64,000 nucleotides of DNA. Origin: Streptomyces sp. V1I1. GTDB taxonomy: Bacteria > Actinomycetota > Actinomycetes > Streptomycetales > Streptomycetaceae. Position numbers and translations under genes: made by a program. This document shows positions 37,092 through 45,219 of this stretch, in pieces (within the stretch, counting starts at the first letter, position 1; every line of letters begins with the position of its first letter). The stretch lies in contig NZ_JAUSZH010000001.1 of assembly GCF_030817355.1 (NCBI RefSeq), positions 1,612,001 through 1,676,000 on the forward strand, given 5' to 3'. The notes below the pieces were generated by a model, which saw only the letters and a list, made by a program, of their open reading frames with translations, was not told the origin of the DNA and did not search any database.

Positions 37092-37526
37092 TCAGCTCTC
37101 CGTAGGACTCGGAGCCGCGCACAGCGCCCAGATGACGAAGCCGTCGATGGCGATCAGCACGATCGCCCAGAACGGCGCGTAGGGCAGCCACAGGAAGTTC
37201 GCGATCATGGCCAGACCTACCAGCACCACACCGACGACCCTCGCCCACGTGGCGCCCTGGAACAGGGCGAATCCGGCGAGGACGATCACGATGCCGAGGA
37301 TGAGATGGATCCAGCCCCATCCGGTGAGGTCGAACCGGTAGACGTAGTCGTTGGTGGCGACGAACACGTCGTCGTTGGCGATGGCGGCGATGCCCGCGAA
37401 GAGCGTCATGAAGCCGCCGAAAACCATCAGGACGCCTGCGAAGACCAACCACCCGCTGCCGAGGCCGCTCTTCGCCGAACTGCGCGCCGCAGCGCCCGTG
37501 TGGGTTCCGCTCACATGACTCGTCAT
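37092..37526 (-). CDS. DUF7144-type four-helix membrane protein
   Basis: 144 residues with four predicted membrane helices (about residues 25-48, 70-90, 95-115, 118-138) and the phrase DDVFVATNDYVYRFDLTGWGWIH before the second helix, which I recognise from a common actinobacterial family. Function unknown. It lies 82 bp after the aldose epimerase start, upstream on the same strand. Confidence 0.8.
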   Translation of the reverse strand: MTSHVSGTHTGAAARSSAKSGLGSGWLVFAGVLMVFGGFMTLFAGIAAIANDDVFVATNDYVYRFDLTGWGWIHLILGIVIVLAGFALFQGATWARVVGVVLVGLAMIANFLWLPYAPFWAIVLIAIDGFVIWALCAAPSPTES

Positions 37527-37655
37527 GGTGCGCTCCTTCGTGTCGTACGACCGGCCTGACGGTCTCCCGTACGGCCGATCGGGTTACCTCCAACATCGGC
37601 CCAAGTGATCCGTTTCGCGACTCGGGGGCTGTTCCGCGGCGGCGCGACGCCGCTC

Positions 37656-39038
37656 TCAGGCCCGGTCGGCCGCGACGGCGGGCACGGATCGGGCGGGCTT
37701 GCCCACCGGTGAAACAGCACGTCCGGGAGGAAGCAGCTCGGCGGTCACGAACGCCACGACGGCCGCCAGGATCACCACGGGGGTCATGGCGACGCTGCCG
37801 AGCATCAGGACGACGAGCACCACACTGCTGACCGGCAGCCGCAGGGCACTGGCCGCCGCGGCCGCCATGCCCGCGGCCAGTCCCGGTACGACCCCCAGAC
37901 CCGGAAGAGGCGCGAGCAGCACGCCTACCGCGCCGCCCAGGAACAGCGAGGGAAAGATGGGTCCGCCTCGCAGGCTGCCCAGACAGAGCGCGTAGGCCGC
38001 GCCCTTGCAGAGCAGTACGGCGATCAGGGCGCCGATCCCCCAGGCGTGCGGATCGGCGGCGAGCTTGGTCAGGGTTGCCTGACCGGACGAGGCCACGTCC
38101 GCGGGCGACCGGTCGGTGACGAGTGTGTACACGGCGGCGCAGGCGCCGGCGGCCAGCGCGCAGACGGCCGTGTGGACGACGGTACGCGTCGGGACGAAGG
38201 CGGCGACCCGCCGGCCTCCTACCTGCACCAGATGCACGGCGGCACCGATCGCGACGGCCATCAGCACCGACCAGACCACGTCTCCGGTGTCGAGATGCGG
38301 AATCGGTGCGCCCGGCTTCAGGGACAGACCGCCGGTCGAGAGGCCGGTCCAGTTGCCGAAGCCCGTGAACACGAGCGAACCCACCCCGCTGGACAGCAGT
38401 GCCGGCAACATGACGGCGAACAGTTGCGGACCGCCGACCCCCGCCACCTCCATGAGCAGCACCGCGGCGACCAGCGGGTTCCCGAAGATGGCCGCGAGAG
38501 CCGACGCGGCCCCGGCCGCGCCCAGGAGCGCCGTGGTCGTCGGGGTGACCGGCCTGCGGGCGAGGTCCCTGAAGAGGAGCGCCAGGCCACCGCCGAGGGC
38601 GATCAGCGGGGCTTCGGGGCCCAGCGTCGCGCCCAGCGGGAGACTGGCCACGGCCGCGAGGATCACCCCGGGCAGGGCCCTGGCTGTGGCACCCCCCGGT
38701 TGCAGTCCCGCCGCGGGGATGTGACCGCCGGCGCCGGGCAGATGTGTGACCACCAGGCCTACGACGATGCCGGCGACCAGCAGCAGGGGCAGCGGCCACC
38801 ACCACGGCGGGGTGTTCCAGTCCAGGGCCTGCGGCAGATCGGCCCACATCAGACGCTCCAGCTCGCGGAGCGCGACGAGGAACCAGAACGCGGCGAACGA
38901 CACCGGAATACCGATGAGGGCGCAGAACACGAGCGTTTTCAGATAGCCCGGGCTGCGCAGCATGGCGCGCAGCCGGTCCGCCTCATCCGGTTGCGTTCCG
39001 CCGTCGGATTTTGCCGGCTGCGGACTCGGCTCCGTCAT
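37656..39038 (-). CDS. ClC-family chloride channel/transporter
   Basis: 460 residues with about ten to twelve membrane segments. Selectivity motifs: LPGAGGHIPAAGLQPGG near residue 100, GATLGPEAPLIALGGG (gating Glu present) and GSLRGGPIFPSLFLG. In bacterial exchangers a second 'proton' Glu follows the first by about 55 residues. I cannot assign it confidently here, so channel versus antiporter is open. No CBS domains. Candidate pH or ion-homeostasis function within the stress-gene run. Confidence 0.88.
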   Translation of the reverse strand: MTEPSPQPAKSDGGTQPDEADRLRAMLRSPGYLKTLVFCALIGIPVSFAAFWFLVALRELERLMWADLPQALDWNTPPWWWPLPLLLVAGIVVGLVVTHLPGAGGHIPAAGLQPGGATARALPGVILAAVASLPLGATLGPEAPLIALGGGLALLFRDLARRPVTPTTTALLGAAGAASALAAIFGNPLVAAVLLMEVAGVGGPQLFAVMLPALLSSGVGSLVFTGFGNWTGLSTGGLSLKPGAPIPHLDTGDVVWSVLMAVAIGAAVHLVQVGGRRVAAFVPTRTVVHTAVCALAAGACAAVYTLVTDRSPADVASSGQATLTKLAADPHAWGIGALIAVLLCKGAAYALCLGSLRGGPIFPSLFLGGAVGVLLAPLPGLGVVPGLAAGMAAAAASALRLPVSSVVLVVLMLGSVAMTPVVILAAVVAFVTAELLPPGRAVSPVGKPARSVPAVAADRA

Positions 39039-39086
39039 GGGGTCGTCCCTTCCCAGTCCCCCATGTCCGGTGTCAGCTGTCCGGTG

Positions 39087-39377
39087 TCAGCCGAGGATCT
39101 GGCGCTTCTGTGCCGCGAATTCCTCTTCGGTCAGCGCCCCTTGGGCCTTCAGGTCGGTCAGTTGCTTGAGCTGATCGATCTTGCTGCTCATGTCGTCGCC
39201 GGGGTCGGCCGGCGGCGGTGCGGTCTGGGGGGCGGCGGGGGCCGCGGCCTGCTGCTGGTCGTCCTGCTGGGCCCATCGGCCCGCCTGTCGCCGCGATACT
39301 CGATTGGACACTGCGGTGGCGGTTCCGGCAACGACGGCGGTGCGTGCGACGCCACGGAGAAGTCCGGGCATGTTCAC
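39087..39377 (-). CDS. SHOCT-domain small protein
   Basis: 96 residues. The C-terminal 30 residues (IDQLKQLTDLKAQGALTEEE, then FAAQKRQILG) are a SHOCT domain, a short oligomerisation/targeting motif. The N-terminus is basic with a weak hydrophobic stretch, followed by an Ala/Gln/Pro linker. An internal ATG would start at MPGLLRG, two codons later. Role unknown. Confidence 0.85.
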   Translation of the reverse strand: MNMPGLLRGVARTAVVAGTATAVSNRVSRRQAGRWAQQDDQQQAAAPAAPQTAPPPADPGDDMSSKIDQLKQLTDLKAQGALTEEEFAAQKRQILG

Positions 39378-39437
39378 TCATCTCCCACGGTGAGTGCGGG
39401 GCGGAGCGTCGCGGGGACGGTCCGCGGATCATCTCTC

Positions 39438-39896
39438 TCAGCCGGCAAGCGGCCTGTCGGAGGCCGTCTCCTCGGCCGCGTCCAGCGAGGCCAGCAGGGC
39501 CTGGACGGGAATTCGGCCGCCCGCCACCAGCTGCGCACCGCTGCGCCGCATGGCCCGGGCGAAAGGTGCCGCCCAGAGGTTCTCGTACACCAGGATTCCC
39601 GCGGAGTTGCCCGGCTCCAGCGCGGCCCCGGCCTCGTCGAGGTCGTCCTGGCCCAGCAGCCCGGACGAGGCGCCCTCGAAGATGGTCAGGTCGACCTCGT
39701 CCCCGAGGTCCGTCAGTGCCAAGGCGGCTACCGAGCCGTCGCTGTCTTTACGGACGAAGAGCAGGTCGAGGATGCGGATGATGCCGCGATCGACCAGATC
39801 GACGAGCAGGGGGAAGCCCTCGCCCGTCATACGATTGCCGGGGAACTCGACAACCATGTAGTCGACGGGGCCCATCGCCTCGAAGTCGTCGCTCAT
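39438..39896 (-). CDS. DUF6325/DUF1269-type protein
   Basis: About 152 residues beginning MSDDFEAMGPVDYMVVEFPG; GAGGAG lies just upstream. An in-frame GTG two codons earlier (39902) is possible but too close to that site. Pattern FPLLVDLVDRGIIRILDLLFVRKDSDGS followed by an acidic middle and a Gly/Ala-rich helical part (LGQDDLDEAGAALEPG) is typical of a membrane-free family often found beside SHOCT proteins. Function unknown. Confidence 0.8.
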   Translation of the reverse strand: MSDDFEAMGPVDYMVVEFPGNRMTGEGFPLLVDLVDRGIIRILDLLFVRKDSDGSVAALALTDLGDEVDLTIFEGASSGLLGQDDLDEAGAALEPGNSAGILVYENLWAAPFARAMRRSGAQLVAGGRIPVQALLASLDAAEETASDRPLAG

Positions 39897-40041
39897 CGCC
39901 ACTCCTCACGAGCGGGTAGGGGTCCGGGCCTCGCGCGCCGCTCATGACGCGCGCCGCTCGCCACGGCAGACCGCGGCGGACAGCCCTCCAGGTCATTGCA
40001 GCACCCCACGGAGGGCTTCGCACTTCCACTTCCCACGTACG

Positions 40042-41331
40042 TCAGAACCGGGCGTGAGCGGTGATGTCCGCGCCGAACTCCTCGATCATCGCGGGCGTCA
40101 CCGTCGGCCTGCACTGGGCGATCGCCGACAGATAGTCCTCTGTGCTCGCGCCGAGCGCCCCTTGGTCGCCCTTGCCGCTGCCGATCGTCTCCAGGTCGCG
40201 CTCGAACGCCGTCTGGGCGGCGATCCGGGCCGCGTGCTCGATGTCGGCGGGGGTGAACAGTTCGGTGGCCGCCACCAGGACCGTCACATCCACGTCGGGC
40301 CGGCCGTCCGTGTACCGGGACCAGATCGCCGCTCGGGCCGCCGTGTCCGGGGTGCCGATCGGGATCAGGTAGTCGAATCTGCCGGGGCGCAGGAACGCCG
40401 GGTCCAGCGAGCGGATGGAGTTGGTGGCGCACACCAGCAGGCGCTCGTCCCGCTCCCGGAAGCCCGGTATGAGCTTGAGCAGTTCATTGGTCACCCCGTG
40501 CATCCCGCCCGGCTGTGCGGGCTCGGTGCGGACCGGGGCGATCTCCTCGACCTCGTCGATGAAGACCAGGACCCGTTCGAGCTCGGCGATCCGGGCGAAC
40601 GCGCTGCGCAGGGCGGCCGCCAGGTTGCCCTCGTCGGCAAGGCGGGACGGGAGCAGTTCGACGAACGGCCAGCCGAGCTTGGAGGCGATGCCCCGGGCGA
40701 ACGTGGTCTTCCCGGTGCCGGGCGGGCCGAACAGGGCGATGGCCCGCGGCGGCCGCACCCCGTGCCGGGCCGCTCGCTCCGGTTCCGCGAGCGGCAGTAC
40801 GACGCGCCGTTCGATGAGGTCCTTCTCCGTCTCCATGCCGGCGACCTTGGCCCACAGGTCGTTCGGCAGGAACCGGCCGCCGAGGTCTTCCAGCAGACTG
40901 GCCGCGGGGCCGTGGAGCGGCTCGACCTTCTCGAAGTAGGCCACGGCGGGCTGCCGCGTGTAGCCCGCGTTGAGCAGACCCTCGCCGAGCAGTTCTTCCT
41001 CGGGCAGTACGTAGGCGATACGGCCCACCCGGGCGGCGACGAGCCGTCGCTCCAGCTCCACCAGGAGGGCGCTCGCCAGTCCCCGGCCGCGCCAGGCCGA
41101 GGAGATGGCGATACGCATCACCCAGGCGCGCTCACCGGCCACGGATGCGAGGGCCGCGCCGATGGGGACGCCCTGGTGGACGGCGACCACGGCGGGCTGC
41201 CGCGAGGTGAGCGCGCCGATGCATTCGGCGAGTGAGAAGACCGATTCCTGTCCGAGTTCGGCTGTGGTGTCGATCAGGTGGACCACCGCCGCGAGATCGC
41301 TCTCGCGGTAGTCGTGGATGAGCCAGTTCAC
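40042..41331 (-). CDS. GNAT acetyltransferase fused to an AAA+ ATPase
   Basis: 429 residues from GTG 41331, with GAGGGG upstream. Residues 1-140 are a GNAT domain (IAISSAWRGRGLASALLVEL is the acetyl-CoA site). Residues 165-400 are a classic AAA domain: Walker A GPPGTGKTT, Walker B VLVFIDEVEEI, sensor 1 LLVCATNS and SLDPAFLRPGRFD. The end is helical. No transmembrane segment or metalloprotease domain. An N-acetyltransferase coupled to an unfoldase-type ATPase suggests acetylation-dependent remodelling, an inference. Cluster context: SHOCT/DUF6325/ClC. Confidence 0.88.
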   Translation of the reverse strand: MNWLIHDYRESDLAAVVHLIDTTAELGQESVFSLAECIGALTSRQPAVVAVHQGVPIGAALASVAGERAWVMRIAISSAWRGRGLASALLVELERRLVAARVGRIAYVLPEEELLGEGLLNAGYTRQPAVAYFEKVEPLHGPAASLLEDLGGRFLPNDLWAKVAGMETEKDLIERRVVLPLAEPERAARHGVRPPRAIALFGPPGTGKTTFARGIASKLGWPFVELLPSRLADEGNLAAALRSAFARIAELERVLVFIDEVEEIAPVRTEPAQPGGMHGVTNELLKLIPGFRERDERLLVCATNSIRSLDPAFLRPGRFDYLIPIGTPDTAARAAIWSRYTDGRPDVDVTVLVAATELFTPADIEHAARIAAQTAFERDLETIGSGKGDQGALGASTEDYLSAIAQCRPTVTPAMIEEFGADITAHARF

Positions 41332-41492
41332 CGGTACCGCCCCTCGTTGGTGCTGTTCCGGTGAGGCTAGGGGCGGCTGCGCGGCGGGTCCTGCTCCACT
41401 GTGCACAATGCCCGGCCCGGAAACCCGACGTTACGTCGGTAGCCAGGACCGGCCGGGATCTGGCGGCCGGTGCCGGACTTCCAGAACAGGCG

Positions 41493-42251
41493 CTATGCCT
41501 CGGGGCCCGTCGTACGGTGGACGACGTTCGACTGCTCGCCGTAGTAGTAGGCCCGGACGCGGACGGTCGACTTCTTCTCGTCGGGCAGGGTGATCAGACC
41601 GATGGATTCGATGCCGGGTCCCGCGACCGCGGCGACGCGGAAGCCGGGGTCGCCGTCGGGCCGGAGTTCGATGAGGTAGCCCTCCTCGCCGCGGGCGTGG
41701 TCCTGCCAGGTGAGCCTGATGCCGTTCGCATGCATGACCGTGGCCTTCAGCCCCGTGGGAGCCGCTGCCGTCGTCCTCACCGAGTGGGACGGGCCGCTGT
41801 CGCCCGACAGCGGCCGTGGCTCCGCCCATTCGTGGTCGTTGCGCTGGTCCTGCTCGCTGAAGTCACCCGCGGGCAGGGTGACGTTCACCGCTGCGGAGGT
41901 GGGCCCGTAGAAGGGCCGCAGCCGGTAGTAGAAGGGTGTCTTCGGCATCAGATCGGGGTGCGTGAACGTCGCCCGGCCGGGCGGCAGGAATTGCAGGATG
42001 GTGTAAGGGCCGCCGGGCTCGGTGGCGAACTCGACGGTGCGGCCTGCGGCTCCCGGATCGCGGCCGTTCCAGCGCAGGGTGATGTCGGTCGGCGAGTCGA
42101 GCGTCGCTGTCAGTGTCATCCGCGGCTTCTCGGCGGTGGGGCTTTCGGCGGGCGCGCCCGCGCAGCCGGCCACGGCGGCCGACGCGACGGCGATGACGGC
42201 AGTGACGGCTGCGGCGGCCGACGCGCGGTACGCGCCCCGAACTGCGCTCAT
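41493..42251 (-). CDS. Lipoprotein with two fibronectin type III-like domains
   Basis: 252 residues. Signal peptide with lipobox AVAGC (Cys about residue 29). Two FnIII-type beta-sandwiches: one around MTLTATLDSPTDITLRWNG...YYRLRPFYG and a second beginning APTGLKATVMHANGIRLTWQD and ending VRVRAYYYG. It is anchored outside the membrane. Adjacent to a secreted jelly-roll protein on the same strand (7 bp between genes), so they probably work on the same extracellular target. Confidence 0.82.
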   Translation of the reverse strand: MSAVRGAYRASAAAAVTAVIAVASAAVAGCAGAPAESPTAEKPRMTLTATLDSPTDITLRWNGRDPGAAGRTVEFATEPGGPYTILQFLPPGRATFTHPDLMPKTPFYYRLRPFYGPTSAAVNVTLPAGDFSEQDQRNDHEWAEPRPLSGDSGPSHSVRTTAAAPTGLKATVMHANGIRLTWQDHARGEEGYLIELRPDGDPGFRVAAVAGPGIESIGLITLPDEKKSTVRVRAYYYGEQSNVVHRTTGPEA

Positions 42252-42258
42252 CCCGGCA

Positions 42259-42861
42259 CTACTTGCGCCAGAACTTGATGCCGCTCCACACCACGGTGGC
42301 GGGTCCCTGACCACTGCTCGTCCGGTACGCCCCGAACTTGTCGTAGAAGCTGCCGCCCGGGCTGTCGTACGTGTGCTTCAGCGACCCGTTGATGTAGGTG
42401 CGGTGGCTGCTGCCCACCTGGTGAACGGTGTTGACCCGTACGTTCGTGCCGACCGTCGCCCCATTGGCCACGGTCGAGCCGCCGTGCACCGCGTACAGCC
42501 TGCCGCCGCGTTCCACGGCCAGCATGAAGTACGGCCCCGCGGACGGCGCGTCCCTGAACGTCTGCTTGAGGCTGATCCGGGTGCCGCCCAGGCTGGTGAT
42601 CTTGAAGTAGCCCTCGAACTGGCGGGTGCCGCCGGTGTACGTGGCATACCTCCGCTCGGCGCGCTGATCGCCGCTGCCGGTCGAGCAGGTGAGCTTGAAG
42701 GTGAGGTTGTCGACCTGGCCGCAGCCTCTCTCCTGGACGTTGAACGAGGGCGACTGCGAGGTCCAGCCGCCCGGCTCGACTTCGGCGGAGGCGCTCGGGG
42801 CCACCAGCAGGACTCCGCAGATTCCTGCCAAGCCGGCGAGCACGGGGCGTTTACCGGTCAT
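42259..42861 (-). CDS. Secreted jelly-roll (concanavalin/polysaccharide-lyase-like) protein
   Basis: 200 residues from the ATG at 42861 with GAGGGAG upstream. Signal peptide cut near PSASA. The rest is beta-rich: FEGYFKITSLGGTRISLKQTF, GPYFMLAVERGGRLYAVHGG, HRTYINGSLKHTYDSPGG and YDKFGAYRTSSGQGPATVVW resemble the jelly-roll of alginate/heparin-lyase-type carbohydrate-binding folds. I cannot see a complete catalytic set, so a carbohydrate-binding or lyase role is only suggested. A strong promoter and inverted repeats lie directly upstream. Confidence 0.7.
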   Translation of the reverse strand: MTGKRPVLAGLAGICGVLLVAPSASAEVEPGGWTSQSPSFNVQERGCGQVDNLTFKLTCSTGSGDQRAERRYATYTGGTRQFEGYFKITSLGGTRISLKQTFRDAPSAGPYFMLAVERGGRLYAVHGGSTVANGATVGTNVRVNTVHQVGSSHRTYINGSLKHTYDSPGGSFYDKFGAYRTSSGQGPATVVWSGIKFWRK

Positions 42862-42881
42862 CTTCCACTCCCTCGACGCGG

Positions 42882-42963
42882 GCTGTTCAGATAGCTGAAT
42901 GCTGGGCCGGTAGCTGAACAGCTCAGCGCGTAGCAACGTAAGGGCATGGCGTGTATACGTCAA
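42882..42963 (-). promoter_or_regulatory. Promoter and inverted-repeat operator of the secreted jelly-roll gene
   Basis: On the reverse strand, TTGACG (42963-42958) is 17 bp from TACGTT (42940-42935), a good sigma-70-type promoter. Downstream lie GCTGTTCAG (42882-42890) and its complement CTGAACAGC (42914-42922), with TAGCTGAA repeated at 42892 and 42911, 19 bp apart. The arrangement around the transcript start suggests a repressor site. The -35 also borders the end of the divergent-free aminotransferase gene at 42978. Confidence 0.65.
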
Positions 42964-42977
42964 GACAGTGGCCGGCT

Positions 42978-44324
42978 CTATGCCTGGGCGATCAGGCGGT
43001 CCACGGCCGCCGTGCCCGTGGAACGGACCGGCCCGAGGCCCCGCGCGTCGACCGGCTGCTGGGCGAGCGCCAGCATGGGCATCGGCCCCGGCTGCTGCAC
43101 CTGCGCCGGTGGCTGTGCCTGCGGCAGCGGCTGGGGCGTCGGCTGGGGCGCCTGCGCCAGCATCGGCGCCAGCGGCTCCGGAAGCGGCTCAGGCACCTGG
43201 GTGCGCTGCCCGTACAGCACCTGCTCCATCGCCGACATCAGCCGCATCACATCCTGCTGCGGGCGCACCACCAGCCGCAGGAACCGGCTCGAACTGCCGA
43301 TCTTGTTGCTGCACTCGCGCACCAGCACCCCGTGCTCGGCGAGCAGCCGGTCGCGCAGGACCGTCCCGTCCACGCCCTCCGGCAGGCGTACGTAGAGGAA
43401 GTTGCCCTGCGAGGGGTAGACGGTCAGGCCAGGCAGCTGGGAGAGCCGCCAGGTCATCTCCTGCCGGTCGCGGCGGGCCTGCTGAAGGCTCTCGGCGTAC
43501 TCCTGGCGGTGCTCCTTCAGCATGAACACCACGGTCTCCGCGAAGGAGTTGAGGTTCCACTTCGGCAGTGCGGCCCGCACCTTGCCGGCCAGACTGGGAT
43601 TCGACACGAGATAGCCGAAGCGCACGCCGTGCAGCCCGAAGTTCTTGCCCAGGCTGCGCAGCACGATCACGTTGGTCCGCAGAACGGCCTCCGCGGCGAC
43701 GCTCGGCTCCTGTTCGGCGTCCGAGAATTCGAGGAAGGACTCGTCGACGACGATGAGGTCCAGGTCCTGGAGCGAGTCGAGCAGAGCGATGACCTGCTGC
43801 TTGGGCAGGAAGCCGCCGTCGGGGTTGTTGGGGTTGCAGATGACCGCGGCGCGGGAGCCACGGGTCCGGACGAACTGTACGAAGGACGTCGGATCGAGGC
43901 GGAAGCCGTGCGCCTCGGGCAGCAGGAGCATGTCGACGCGCTTGCCGGTCTCCATCGGCTGGTCGGTCCACCGGCCGAAGGTGGGGACGGGCACGGCCAG
44001 CGACTCGTGCACCAGCAAGTGGTCGATCCAGGTGATGAGTTCGGTGGAGCCGTTGCCCATGGCGACGGTCTGCGGGTTGAGCCCGAGCACCTGGCACAGC
44101 TCGGCGGTGATGGTGTCGGCACCGCTCGGGTAGTAGGTGAGGATCTCGCGCAGCCCGCGGCCGAGTTGGTCGAACATCGCGGGGGTGGGGAAGTACGGAT
44201 TGCAGGGGATGCAGAAGTCGGTGATCTCACCGGCGGGGCCACCGCCTGCCCGGTTCAGCGTGAAGTACGACGGGCTGTGCGCGGTGGACGCGCGGAAGAG
44301 TGCGGTGACATTGCTGCCGGCCAT
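42978..44324 (-). CDS. PLP-dependent aminotransferase (histidinol-phosphate-type) with Pro/Gln tail
   Basis: 448 residues, fold-type I. PLP motifs: YYPSGADTITAEL, NGSTELITWI, CNPNNPDGG (about 163-171), VVDESFLEF (Asp194) and SLGKNFGLHGVRFGY with Lys227 as the Schiff-base lysine. The aminotransferase core is complete by about residue 370. The final 75 residues are Pro/Gln-rich (QAPQPTPQPLPQAQPPAQV) and not part of the family. Resembles HisC-like enzymes seen beside methyltransferases and ATP-grasp genes; substrate unknown. Its start is divergent from the methyltransferase. Confidence 0.86.
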   Translation of the reverse strand: MAGSNVTALFRASTAHSPSYFTLNRAGGGPAGEITDFCIPCNPYFPTPAMFDQLGRGLREILTYYPSGADTITAELCQVLGLNPQTVAMGNGSTELITWIDHLLVHESLAVPVPTFGRWTDQPMETGKRVDMLLLPEAHGFRLDPTSFVQFVRTRGSRAAVICNPNNPDGGFLPKQQVIALLDSLQDLDLIVVDESFLEFSDAEQEPSVAAEAVLRTNVIVLRSLGKNFGLHGVRFGYLVSNPSLAGKVRAALPKWNLNSFAETVVFMLKEHRQEYAESLQQARRDRQEMTWRLSQLPGLTVYPSQGNFLYVRLPEGVDGTVLRDRLLAEHGVLVRECSNKIGSSSRFLRLVVRPQQDVMRLMSAMEQVLYGQRTQVPEPLPEPLAPMLAQAPQPTPQPLPQAQPPAQVQQPGPMPMLALAQQPVDARGLGPVRSTGTAAVDRLIAQA

Positions 44325-44401
44325 TGACCCTGCCTCCCCTGCATGGAACGGCCCGTACGGATGCGCAGGGACCCTCCACGTATACGGAGGAAGATGGGGT
44401 G

Positions 44402-45142
44402 ATGTTCACTCCTTCGGGCCCCACCTTCCGCGAGCTCGCCGTGCAGGCGCTCTCGTCCACCGAGCACGGCTACGACCTGCTCGCGCCGAAGTTCGACGAG
44501 ACGCCCTTCCGGACGTCGGAGCGCCTGCTGGACGCGGTGGTTCACGCGGTCCGGCCGCTCGGCCCCTTCTCGTCGGGACTCGACGTCTGCTGCGGCACCG
44601 GCGCCGGCGTGGGTGTCCTGTGGCAGCTGTGCGAGGACCGGGTCACCGGTGTCGACTTCAGCGCGGGCATGCTCGCCGAGGCCAGGAGGTCGGCGGGGAC
44701 CCGGCCGGGCGCCCCGGGCGGACCGGCGGTGAGCTGGGTACGGGCCGACGCCCGCGCTCTCCCCTTCGAGCGGGCCTTCGACCTGGCCGTGAGCTTCGGG
44801 GCGTTCGGCCACTTCCTGCCCCGGGAGCGGCCGCTGCTGTTCGCCCAGGTCCACAAGGCCCTGCGGCCGGGCGGCCGGTTCGTCTTTCCCATTCCCGCGC
44901 CGCCCCGGATCGGCTCGCGGCTCTACTGGACGCTGTGGGGTTTCGATGCGGCGATGCGCGTACGGAATCTGCTGTGGCGGCCGCGGTTCGTCATGTACTA
45001 CCGCACCTGGCGGCTTCCGGATGTGCTGGCCGATCTCGGCCGGGCGGGATTCTCGATGGAGCTGGACCCGCTGAAGGAACTCGGCCGGCGGGCGGACGGC
45101 AGCCCGCGGTGCCGTCTGGTGATCGCCACCCGCCGGGGGTGA
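44402..45142 (+). CDS. Class I SAM-dependent methyltransferase
   Basis: 246 residues from ATG 44402, 9 bp after GGAGGAAG; GTG 44399 is an alternative. SAM motif I LDVCCGTGAGVGVLW (about residue 58), motif II VTGVDFSAGMLAEA, then WVRADARALPF and a motif III-like LVIATRRG end. Divergent from the PLP aminotransferase with 77 bp between. The substrate cannot be inferred from sequence. Confidence 0.86.
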   Translation: MFTPSGPTFRELAVQALSSTEHGYDLLAPKFDETPFRTSERLLDAVVHAVRPLGPFSSGLDVCCGTGAGVGVLWQLCEDRVTGVDFSAGMLAEARRSAGTRPGAPGGPAVSWVRADARALPFERAFDLAVSFGAFGHFLPRERPLLFAQVHKALRPGGRFVFPIPAPPRIGSRLYWTLWGFDAAMRVRNLLWRPRFVMYYRTWRLPDVLADLGRAGFSMELDPLKELGRRADGSPRCRLVIATRRG

Positions 45143-45148
45143 CCGGCG

Positions 45149-45185
45149 GGGAGCCGGATCCCGAACGGGTCGGGATCCGGCTCCC
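45149..45185. terminator. Strong hairpin terminator after the methyltransferase
   Basis: GAGCCGGATCCCGA (45151-45164) and TCGGGATCCGGCTC (45170-45183) form a perfect 14-bp stem, extendable by GG/CC, followed by CTCTCAAAG. It lies between convergent genes. Confidence 0.75.
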
Positions 45186-45219
45186 TCTCAAAGAGCGGCG
45201 GGGCGACGGCAACCGAATT

